Positions 24,480 through 31,722 of a stretch of 42,214 nt of DNA are shown here, one piece after another (the stretch's first letter is position 1; each line of letters opens with the position of its first letter). The notes beneath the pieces were generated by a model, which worked only from the letters and a program-made list of their open reading frames with translations, was not told the origin of the DNA and ran no database searches. The position numbers were made by a program, and so were the translations under genes. The stretch spans positions 1 to 42,214 of the forward strand of contig JAHDWN010000049.1 in NCBI GenBank assembly GCA_023382675.1, written 5' to 3'. Source of the DNA: Anaerolineae bacterium. Its GTDB lineage: Bacteria > Chloroflexota > Anaerolineae > Aggregatilineales > Phototrophicaceae.

Positions 24480-26435
24480 ATGTTTGGTGGAGGACTCGAT
24501 GGCGGTCGCCGCTTGATGAGCGGTGACACGTCAAAACCCAAAGATCTGGGCGCAACCCTGGGGCGCTTCGGCACATACCTGACGCGCTACTGGTACGTGG
24601 CGCTGGTCGCACTCGCCCTGCTGCTGATCGCAACCTGGACGCAGGTCTATTCGCCCAAGCTGATCGGCCAGGCCGCCGACTGCTATCTCGTGCCGAACGC
24701 GAATGCCTGCTGGTACGCCGACATCTCCGGCAATATGACGACGGAAGCGCGTCTCGCCGGGCTGGGGCAGCTTGTGATCTCCTTGATCGGCCTGTTCGTG
24801 CTCGGCTCGGTGCTCAACGGTCTGGCGTTTTACACGCTGCGCTACATCGGCGAGTCGATGCTCAAGAACCTGCGTATGGATCTGTTCGGCAAGTTCATGC
24901 AGCTTCCGATTGGCTTCTACGCCGAAAACGAGGCCGGCAACCTGATGAGCCGCGTCACCAGCGACAGCGACGCCATTCAGCAGGTGTTCGCCTTCGGTCT
25001 GAACATGGTCATGAGCGCGGTCATCCTGCTGACCTGGGTCATGATTGAGATGCTGCGCGCGGACGTGACCTACGCATTGATCAGCCTGGCGGTCGTGCCG
25101 CTGATGCTGTTGGCGACGATCTACTTCTCCGGCCAGGCGCGCCGGGCATTCCGCCGTGCCCGCGCGGAGATGGGCAGCGTCAACGCCGATCTGCAAGAGA
25201 GCATCGCCGGCGTGCGCGAGGTGCAGGCGTTTGGCCGCGAAGACGAGAACATCCTGCAGTTCCAGCGCTCCAACGCCGCTAACCGTGACGCTAACGTGCG
25301 CGCCGCCGCTTTCACCAGCGCGCTGACCCCCACGCTAGAGGCGCTCGGCTATGTGGCGATTGGCATCGTGGTTGTCGTCGGCGGTATCTCGCTGCTGCGC
25401 AACCAGCCGCTGCCGGGCAGCACGACGATCATCTCGTTCGGCTTGATCTTCACTTTCTTGCAGTACGTGCAGCGCTTCAACCAGCCGATCCAGCAGATCG
25501 CGCTGCTGTGGACGAACATCCAGAACGCCATCGCCGGTGGCGAGCGCATCTTCGGCCTGCTGGACACGCCGTTAAGCGTTCAGGACAAGCCGAACGCGCG
25601 CGTCATGCCGGAAATTCAGGGCAACATCGTCTTCGATAACGTGCATGCGGAATACAAGTCGGACGAGCCGGTGCTGCGCGGCGTCAACTTCGAGACGCAG
25701 CCGGGCCAGATGGTCGCCATCGTCGGGCCGACCGGCGCGGGCAAGACGACGATCATCAACCTGCTGCCGCGCTTCTACGACGTGACCGGCGGCGCGGTCA
25801 AGATCGACGGCGTCGACGTGCGCGACGTGACGATGGAGAGCCTGCGCTCGCAGATCGGCATCGTGCTTCAGGATACATTCCTGTTCAGCGACACGGTGAT
25901 GGAGAACATCCGCTATGGCCGCCCGGACGCGACCGATGACGAGGTGGTTGCGGCGGCGAAAATGGTCGCAGCCGACGAGTTCATCGCGCGTATGGCCGAC
26001 GGCTACCAGACGGTGCTCGGTGAGCGCGGCGCGGGCCTGAGCCAGGGGCAGCGCCAGTTGATCGCGATTGCGCGCGTGGCGCTGTCGAACCCGCGCGTGC
26101 TCATCCTGGACGAGGCGACCAGCAGCGTCGATACACGCACGGAGCGCATCATCCAGAAGGCATTCGAAAAGCTGCTCGAAGGGCGCACGAGCTTCGTCAT
26201 CGCCCACCGCCTGAGCACGATCCGCAATGCCGATCAGGTGTTCATGCTCCGCGACGGCGAGATCATCGAGCGGGGCACGCACACCAGCCTGCTCAAGGAA
26301 AAGGGCGCGTACTACGACCTGTACATGAGCCAGTTCCGCTTCGAGGAGGAAGCTGCCAGGATCTTGCGCGCCGGGGCGTTGTGCGCCTCCGCCAGCCCGA
26401 ACGGCGCGAAAGGCGAGGTCGTCGCCGGGGACTAA
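24480..26435 (+). CDS. ABC exporter half-transporter, consensus ATP-site subunit
   Basis: Seen: 651 residues; ATG at 24480 has a near-ideal GAAGGAGATA ribosome site and lies 19 nt after the first ABC gene. Membrane segments at about 38-58, 97-120, 172-192, 197-217, 285-305 and 313-333, two cysteines (C68, C77) in the first external loop, then Walker A GPTGAGKT (416-423), Q464, signature LSQGQ (520-524), Walker B with catalytic E545 and switch H576. So this subunit brings the working Walker B/His and an altered signature, the mirror image of its partner. Together they fit a heterodimeric multidrug-type exporter. The C-terminal 30 residues are extra and Ala-rich. Confidence 0.93.
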   Translation: MFGGGLDGGRRLMSGDTSKPKDLGATLGRFGTYLTRYWYVALVALALLLIATWTQVYSPKLIGQAADCYLVPNANACWYADISGNMTTEARLAGLGQLVISLIGLFVLGSVLNGLAFYTLRYIGESMLKNLRMDLFGKFMQLPIGFYAENEAGNLMSRVTSDSDAIQQVFAFGLNMVMSAVILLTWVMIEMLRADVTYALISLAVVPLMLLATIYFSGQARRAFRRARAEMGSVNADLQESIAGVREVQAFGREDENILQFQRSNAANRDANVRAAAFTSALTPTLEALGYVAIGIVVVVGGISLLRNQPLPGSTTIISFGLIFTFLQYVQRFNQPIQQIALLWTNIQNAIAGGERIFGLLDTPLSVQDKPNARVMPEIQGNIVFDNVHAEYKSDEPVLRGVNFETQPGQMVAIVGPTGAGKTTIINLLPRFYDVTGGAVKIDGVDVRDVTMESLRSQIGIVLQDTFLFSDTVMENIRYGRPDATDDEVVAAAKMVAADEFIARMADGYQTVLGERGAGLSQGQRQLIAIARVALSNPRVLILDEATSSVDTRTERIIQKAFEKLLEGRTSFVIAHRLSTIRNADQVFMLRDGEIIERGTHTSLLKEKGAYYDLYMSQFRFEEEAARILRAGALCASASPNGAKGEVVAGD

Positions 26436-26458
26436 CCGGTGCGACGATAGCGAACGAG

Positions 26459-26487
26459 AGAGGCGACCAATTGTGTCGCCTCTTTTG
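26459..26487 (+). terminator. intrinsic terminator after the ABC operon
   Basis: Perfect 9-bp stem agaggcgac / gtcgcctct (26459-26467, 26475-26483), 7-nt loop, then tttt. It lies 23 nt after the stop of the second ABC gene. Confidence 0.85.
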
Positions 26488-26511
26488 ATTCATCCTTAAC
26501 GGAATAATAAA

Positions 26512-26541
26512 TTAACGCAGAATACGATGTGAGCATATATA
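26512..26541 (+). promoter_or_regulatory. candidate promoter of the NERD gene
   Basis: TTAACG (26512-26517), 18 bp, TATATA (26536-26541) in a short AT-rich stretch, 30 nt before the NERD start codon. Confidence 0.4.
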
Positions 26542-26571
26542 TAAATTCTACCTCAATGATAAGGGAAGTCG

Positions 26572-27333
26572 ATGACCACCTTAAAGCGTGCCGGTGCATC
26601 TGTGCGGGCAATGGAAACTGAGCGCAAAATCAAAGCCCTTCGATTTATGTTGATCACGATAATTTGCGTGGGATTGTGGGCGGTGATTTCGCTATACGCC
26701 CGATCACTAGGCATCTCTGACGGTGTCCTGCTTCTTGCAATGCCCTTTTGCCTGCTGGCAATCCGACTCGCAGATAAGCACACGGACAAACTGATCGCTC
26801 TTAAGGATCGCGCAGATCGCGGCGCAAAGGCAGAAGAGGTTGTCGGCGAACTGCTGGCTGAATTGGGCAATGACTATTGCGTGTTGCATGATATCGAGTG
26901 CAAGTTTGGCAATATCGATCACATGGTGATCAGCAAGACAGGTGCATGTTTTTTGATCGAGACCAAGGCGCACGGCGGAAGAGTGAAGATTGCCGATGGT
27001 AGGATTCTGGTCAATGGTCACGAACCGGAGAAGAATTTCACAGGCCAGACCTTCACCAATATGTATTGGTTACGCGATCAACTTCATCAGATGACCGGCG
27101 AAAAAGTCTGGATTCAACCGCTGATAGTCTTCACCAATGCCTTTGTGGAAAGAGCCGCTCCGCTCAAAGGCGTTCGTGTGATCAACAAGAAATATCTGCT
27201 GAGTACGATCCAATATGAAGCCAAGAAAAGACGCTCCAGCATCATCTGGGATAAGCGTGACGCGATTAGCGCTGCTTTCTCCAGCACGACGCCAGTATTT
27301 GATGCTTTCGCGAGACAGGCACGCCAACAATAA
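26572..27333 (+). CDS. NERD-domain membrane-anchored nuclease-like protein
   Basis: Seen: 253 residues; ATG with AAGGGAAG just upstream. Two membrane segments (about 25-42 and 51-66) form an N-terminal hairpin, followed by a short charged linker and the NERD domain (about 83-200): GAKAEEVVGELLAELG, then NIDHMVISKTGACFLIETKAHGGRV, where D and ETK supply the PD-(D/E)XK-type acidic and lysine residues. NERD proteins are presumed nucleases, often on mobile or defence-related loci; the role here is unknown. Base composition is clearly lower in GC than that of the exporter genes, and the gene sits between a terminator and a repeat-rich spacer, which suggests acquisition. Confidence 0.85.
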   Translation: MTTLKRAGASVRAMETERKIKALRFMLITIICVGLWAVISLYARSLGISDGVLLLAMPFCLLAIRLADKHTDKLIALKDRADRGAKAEEVVGELLAELGNDYCVLHDIECKFGNIDHMVISKTGACFLIETKAHGGRVKIADGRILVNGHEPEKNFTGQTFTNMYWLRDQLHQMTGEKVWIQPLIVFTNAFVERAAPLKGVRVINKKYLLSTIQYEAKKRRSSIIWDKRDAISAAFSSTTPVFDAFARQARQQ

Positions 27334-27402
27334 GCTTTCACCCCTCACAGGATGACAGAACCCACTACGGTGAGTACCGCGACGTGTGGAGTCAATCAGC
27401 AG

Positions 27403-27431
27403 GACGAGGCGGTCGCAATGGCCGCCTCGTT
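27403..27431 (+). terminator. terminator-like direct repeat, copy 1
   Basis: A 29-bp unit containing the stem gaggcgg / ccgcctc with a 9-nt loop, followed by gtttt. An exact second copy is at 27668-27696. It lies 70 bp after the NERD stop and could end that transcript. Confidence 0.6.
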
Positions 27432-27453
27432 TTGATCATTTGCATCCGCCGCA

Positions 27454-27596
27454 CGAGGTTCAAAGCCTCGCGCTGGTTTTCCGAGTAAGCCCCATGGAAT
27501 GGGGCTGTTTCCGCGCACGCGGCTCAGCTTCATTGCCCCATCAGCCATCTTTTAGATGGCTTCCCACCCTGCCAGCCCGACCGTTCGACGGTCGGG
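27454..27596. repeat. stacked hairpin spacer
   Basis: No gene is visible in 27334-27906. Four stems follow each other: cgagg/cctcg (27454-27470, loop 7), agccccat/atggggct (27488-27506, loop gga), agccatct/agatggct (27542-27560, loop ttt) and gcccgaccgt/acggtcgggc (27574-27596, loop tcg). The last three share 3-nt loops and the order and spacing of the three stems at 8189-8277, though the stem sequences differ. The whole set lies between the two 29-bp terminator-like repeats. Confidence 0.75.
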
Positions 27597-27667
27597 CGAC
27601 CGCCCGCCTGTGCCTCCACTCTTGATCTTGACCGCGCGCTAGCTCCTTCAAAAAGAGCCAAACGCCT

Positions 27668-27696
27668 GACGAGGCGGTCGCAATGGCCGCCTCGTT
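27668..27696 (+). repeat. terminator-like direct repeat, copy 2
   Basis: Exact 29-bp copy of 27403-27431, with the same gaggcgg/ccgcctc stem but followed by gcttg, so the T-run is lost. The two copies bracket the hairpin spacer. Confidence 0.7.
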
Positions 27697-27764
27697 GCTT
27701 GTGTGCTCAAGACCCTTGAGCGACCTTAAGGATTCCGATGCACAGACAATGCTATTCTTAAGTC

Positions 27765-27850
27765 AACACCTTTTGCTCACCAGCACTTCACTTTACCCGT
27801 TGTCCCTTTTAGGGCACTATCATTATCAGGCGGGGTGAACAAAAGGTGTT
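27765..27850. repeat. 86-bp element with 17-bp terminal inverted repeats
   Basis: Left end aacaccttttgctcacc (27765-27781) and right end its reverse complement with one mismatch (27834-27850). A small stem tgtccc/agggca lies inside. No flanking target duplication is seen. It could be a miniature element, or a cruciform or attenuator site in front of the GH2 gene 3' end. Confidence 0.5.
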
Positions 27851-27906
27851 TTCTATTGGATCTGTGCCCCAGCAGAAATTGACCCGCAAATCGAGCAGAA
27901 GAACGA

Positions 27907-30183
27907 CTACGACAGCAGGAAATCGGCGACGCGAGCGATATTCGAAGCCAGCCAGCGAGGGAAGCGCTGGCGCAGCATCCACTCGGTCGCGTTTTCGCGC
28001 ACGGTCAGCGGCACGGCGCGGAGCGGCCGCGGGATGTTGTGATCGGCCAGGCTGGGCGCGCTTGGATGGTCGAAGACCTTCATGCCCAGGCTGGGGTCGA
28101 ATTTCCACGGGTAGCCGCGCGGGCGCAGCGTCGGGCGGAACGGATGCTGATAGCGGTTCTCGGTCAGCAGGCGGCCTTCGCTGTCCAGCAGTTGCAGATC
28201 GACACGGGCGCAGGCGTCCGGCGACACCGGCCACAGCGCCGCTGTGACCCGCTGTGAAGCATTCGCCCGCACGTCGAATTCGGCCTCGCCTTCGAGCAGC
28301 AGCGCATCGTCTGTGCCCCACACCTGCCAGCGGACGCGCGTGCCGGGGTAGCGTGTCGCCGTGTCGTTGAAGACCCAAAGCGCGCGCGGGCGGCGTCCTT
28401 CATGCTCCAGCGCCACGTGCAGCGGCTGCGACGCCAACCGCAGCGCCTCGTAGCCGCCCTTCTTCTGGCAGTCCGAGTCGATCACGCCACAGCCGACCTG
28501 CGGCACGAGATCCTTGAGCCAGAAGTGGACGTAGCCGCCGCAGATTGTCGCCCGCAGCCGGCGGAAATGCTCAACGTGAAACTGGATCAACTCGGCCTGA
28601 TAGCCCCAGAGCGCCTCGATGCGATCTTCCAGGTGGTGCAGGCTGCCCCAGGCATCGGGATGTTCCCGCAGTGTCGATGCGGCGGCGGGCGCTTCGAAGC
28701 CGAACTCGGTGTTCAGCCGGTAGTGATGGCGGTAAACGTCGGTGTAGCGCCGCGTCCAGAGCGCGCCGTAATAGGTGTGCGCATCGCCCGCCCGCCGCCA
28801 GTCGCCTTCGAGCTGGCCGGAGCAGATGAAGACCGGGCGCGTCGTATCCTGGTGTGTCGCCTGCCGGTAGAGCGCCGGATCAGGCCGGTGCTCGACGTTC
28901 TGGCGGCGGGCAAAGACCATCGTCGGCTCGTTGTGACAGGCCCAGGTGATGATCGACGGGTGATTGCCAAGCTGATCGATCATATCGCCGAGCAAGGCCT
29001 GGGCGCGCGCCTCGAACGCCGCCGACGTATCCTGCACCCAATTGAGTTCGAAATCCTGCCAGACGAGCATCCCGGCGCGGTCGCACAGGTCGTACAGCTC
29101 CGGCGGCGAGACGTGGACGTGGACACGCATCAGATTGAGATTAGCATCGCGGGCGAAGGCCACGTCGCGCGCCAGCGTGTCGCGATTCACCTGCGAGAGA
29201 TAGAGCGAGGGCATGTACGACGTGCCACGGACGAAGATCGGGCGCTCGTTCACCACATAGGTGAAGCGTTCTGACGAGCGTTCCAGCCGCACCGTGCGCA
29301 CGCCGAACGTCTCGCGATGGGTGCTGGCCGCTCCGCCATCGTTGGCGAGCGCCGCCTCTAGCCGGTAGAGATTCGGCTCACCCTGATCCCACGGCCACCA
29401 CAGACGCGGCTCGCGGATGTGCAGCGTCTGCTCGATCTGATGGACGCCGGGCGACAGCCGGATGTCGCGCGGGCTGTGGACAACCTCGTCGGCATCCGCC
29501 TCGGCAAAGGCGCGCAGATCGAGGCTGCCGTGCCACGTCTCGCTGGTGGCGTTGGCGAGCGTGACCCGCAGATCGACGCGGCCATCCAGCGCCGTGCGGA
29601 TGCGCACGTGATCGATGCTGAGGCCGTCATCGAGCAGTAGCCACACTGGTCGCCAGATGCCAATCGGGTTGACATCCGGCGGCACAACGCCCTCGCCGTG
29701 CTCGTACAGGCCTTTGACCAGCCCGCGAATGACGTGATCGGTCGGGTAGGTGCCATGCGGATTCGGCGCGTCCCAGGGCGAAGTGACACGCACCGTGAGC
29801 GTGTTCTCGCCGGGATGCAGCAGGTGCGTCACGTCCAGGTTGAAGGGGGAGAAGTGCCCTTCATGCTGCCCGGCAAACTGCCCATTGACCCAGACCGTGG
29901 CGAAATAATCGACGCCCTCGAAGCGCAGCCGCGCCCGCCGGTAGGCCACGTCCGGCACGCTGAAGACCCGTTCGTAGACCCAGGCTTGCTCGTTGATGGC
30001 GCGGAGATGCTTGCCCCAATAAGGGCGGTCGGGATACAGCGCCGGCTGTAGATGCGCACATTCCGGCACGCTGATCCAGTCGCCCATCGGCGGCGCGTCG
30101 AGGTTGTCCAAGGGCGCTGGCCGGACACGCCAATCACCGCTCAGGCGGATCGGCGGTGGGTTGAGATGGATCGCTGGCTGCAT
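27907..30183 (-). CDS. glycoside hydrolase family 2 (beta-mannosidase/beta-galactosidase-like)
   Basis: Seen: 758 residues, no signal peptide, so probably cytosolic. Modules: a jelly-roll sugar-binding domain (about 10-185, GVDYFATVWVNGQFAGQHEGHFSPF), an immunoglobulin-like domain (about 190-300), the TIM barrel (about 305-600) and a C-terminal beta domain. Catalytic acid/base E419 in CHNEP and nucleophile E493 in NTEFGF match clan GH-A. SPF-, LMRVH- and WQDF-type motifs are closest to beta-mannosidases, but the substrate cannot be fixed. ATG at 30183 is preferred to GTG at 30195, both with weak ribosome sites. The epimerase lies upstream on the same strand, beyond the repeat mosaic, so the two may act on one polysaccharide. 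Confidence 0.88.
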   Translation of the reverse strand: MQPAIHLNPPPIRLSGDWRVRPAPLDNLDAPPMGDWISVPECAHLQPALYPDRPYWGKHLRAINEQAWVYERVFSVPDVAYRRARLRFEGVDYFATVWVNGQFAGQHEGHFSPFNLDVTHLLHPGENTLTVRVTSPWDAPNPHGTYPTDHVIRGLVKGLYEHGEGVVPPDVNPIGIWRPVWLLLDDGLSIDHVRIRTALDGRVDLRVTLANATSETWHGSLDLRAFAEADADEVVHSPRDIRLSPGVHQIEQTLHIREPRLWWPWDQGEPNLYRLEAALANDGGAASTHRETFGVRTVRLERSSERFTYVVNERPIFVRGTSYMPSLYLSQVNRDTLARDVAFARDANLNLMRVHVHVSPPELYDLCDRAGMLVWQDFELNWVQDTSAAFEARAQALLGDMIDQLGNHPSIITWACHNEPTMVFARRQNVEHRPDPALYRQATHQDTTRPVFICSGQLEGDWRRAGDAHTYYGALWTRRYTDVYRHHYRLNTEFGFEAPAAASTLREHPDAWGSLHHLEDRIEALWGYQAELIQFHVEHFRRLRATICGGYVHFWLKDLVPQVGCGVIDSDCQKKGGYEALRLASQPLHVALEHEGRRPRALWVFNDTATRYPGTRVRWQVWGTDDALLLEGEAEFDVRANASQRVTAALWPVSPDACARVDLQLLDSEGRLLTENRYQHPFRPTLRPRGYPWKFDPSLGMKVFDHPSAPSLADHNIPRPLRAVPLTVRENATEWMLRQRFPRWLASNIARVADFLLS

Positions 30184-30269
30184 TCGGCTGCTCACGTGGG
30201 ATCAACTGACGGATGATCAAACACCAAACCTGGCTAATGTACCACGATTCCGCGCGGTGGGGGTGGATT

Positions 30270-30389
30270 GTGGCTGTCGGCTATCGGCTGTCAGCCTTTG
30301 GGTATTGGCTTTTGGCAGTTGGCTGTCGGCTCTCGGCGCTCGGCTAATGGCAATCAGCTTTCGGCGGTCGGCCTTTGGGGCTTGGCTGT
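30270..30389. repeat. heptanucleotide repeat block, about 17 units
   Basis: Degenerate heptads of the forms tcggctn, ttggctn, ttggcag, tcggcgg and similar run nearly without gaps for 120 bp. The spacer 30196-30533 has no gene. The same family is at 20314-20348. Confidence 0.8.
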
Positions 30390-30413
30390 GAGGCGTGATC
30401 TGTCTCCCGAACT

Positions 30414-30548
30414 CATTACGCATCTCGCATTACTCATCACCTCTTCGCCGCACTGTGAACGGCGAACCGTGTACTCTGAACCCAACTGAGCACCGAGTAC
30501 CGAGCACTGAGCACCAAAATCTGAACCCAGAACTCAGAACCCGGAACC
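30414..30548. repeat. three further four-unit heptad families
   Basis: Seen: cattacg-catctcg-cattact-catcacc (30414-30441); tgagcac-cgagtac-cgagcac-tgagcac (30487-30514); ctgaacc-cagaact-cagaacc-cggaacc (30521-30548). Each has exactly four units with a 7-nt period, but the motifs differ. The last runs into the epimerase gene and supplies its stop codon and last residues. Confidence 0.75.
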
Positions 30549-31496
30549 CTCCCGTCCCCTGAACCATGCCCACGTCCGCGCCAGCCCTTCCTGGAGCGGG
30601 ATCGCCGGGTTGAAGCCAAGCAGATCGCGCGCCTTCGTGTTGTCGCAGTAGGTGACGAGCAGCTCGGTCGGCGGCGTCGGCACGCGCTGGATATTGAGCC
30701 GTCGCCCGGTCAGATCTTCCAGGATGTCGATGAACTGGTTGAGCGTCGCCGGTGCGCCAAAGCCCAGGTTGATGATCTCGTAGCCGAGCGGGCGGTCGAG
30801 CGCACTGATTACGCCATCGACGATGTCGTCGATATACGTCCAGTCGCGCTTGAGTTCACCGTCGTCATAGACCGTGATCGCCGAGCCATCCATCAGCGCG
30901 CGCAGCACCTTGATCGGCATCATGTCCGGGCGTCCATGCGGCCCGTAGACGTTGAAGAAGCGCAGTACCGTCACCGGCAGCGCAAACAGGTTGTGGATCG
31001 CGTGGGCGAGCAGTTCCGCCGAGCGTTTGCTGGCCGGGTACGGCGCGAGCGGGCGGTCGGCGCTCATCGTCTCGACGAACGGCACCGGCGACGTGTTGCC
31101 ATAGACCGACGAGGTCGATGCCAGCAGAAACTGCTGCACGCCCGCCTTGCGCGCCGCCTCCAGCAGATTGAGCGTGCCGTTGACGTTGACGTCGAAATAC
31201 AGCTGCGCGCGTTCGATGCTCGCGCGCACGTTCGCCATCGCCGCCAGGTGGCAGACGCTGTCGATGTTGTGCGCCGCCAGCGTCTGCTCGATCAGCCCGG
31301 CGTCGCGCACGTCGCCCTCGATGAACGTCACCAGCGGATGATCGATGAAGTCGCGGATGTTGTCGCGCTTGATCTGTACGGCGTAGCTGTCGTTCAGGTT
31401 GTCGATCACGACGACGCGCCGCTCCAGCGCGATCATGCGCCGCGCCACGTGGCTGCCGATGAAGCCGGCGCCGCCGGTGATCAGGGTTGCATCCAT
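30534..31496 (-). CDS. NAD-dependent nucleotide-sugar epimerase (UDP-glucuronate/glucose 4-epimerase-like)
   Basis: Seen: 320 residues; Rossmann motif GGAGFIG (8-14), acidic DNLND at 32-36, catalytic Ser/Thr at 128-130, Tyr153 and Lys157 in YPASK, VLRFFNVYGPHGRPDM for the nucleotide-sugar, and RDWTYIDDIV. The DNLNDSY motif and overall layout resemble UDP-glucuronate 4-epimerases (CapI-like), while UDP-glucose 4-epimerase is the alternative. GGAG lies 6 nt before the ATG. The last residues (GSGF) and the stop codon are made of the gaacc-type heptad repeat, so the C-terminus may be recently altered. Probable role: precursor supply for surface polysaccharide. Confidence 0.88.
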   Translation of the reverse strand: MDATLITGGAGFIGSHVARRMIALERRVVVIDNLNDSYAVQIKRDNIRDFIDHPLVTFIEGDVRDAGLIEQTLAAHNIDSVCHLAAMANVRASIERAQLYFDVNVNGTLNLLEAARKAGVQQFLLASTSSVYGNTSPVPFVETMSADRPLAPYPASKRSAELLAHAIHNLFALPVTVLRFFNVYGPHGRPDMMPIKVLRALMDGSAITVYDDGELKRDWTYIDDIVDGVISALDRPLGYEIINLGFGAPATLNQFIDILEDLTGRRLNIQRVPTPPTELLVTYCDNTKARDLLGFNPAIPLQEGLARTWAWFRGREGSGF

Positions 31497-31722
31497 GCCT
31501 ACTCCGCCTCGTCTACAGAGGATCGCGCGCTATTGTCGCACACAAGCGCGCCGGATGGCAGGGGCGTGCGGGAGACGGCGGTGGAGCGTCTGAATACGTG
31601 ATGAGGTTTGCTGTTATCCCCCATTGTCGATAAACCACAAGATCCCATTTGTTTCTGCCCGCGCTTTGTGGTTCAATTCTCTATGATGATCGATCGTTTG
31701 GCAGACTGAACACATCTCGCTT

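Noticed and set aside
27386-27625. ORF of 79 codons in the hairpin spacer
   Set aside because: It reads through four hairpins and the repeat, with no ribosome site; the translation is that of a palindromic element.
30196-30533. CRISPR array in the repeat spacer
   Set aside because: The repeats are 7-nt tandem units without spacers; no cas gene is present.
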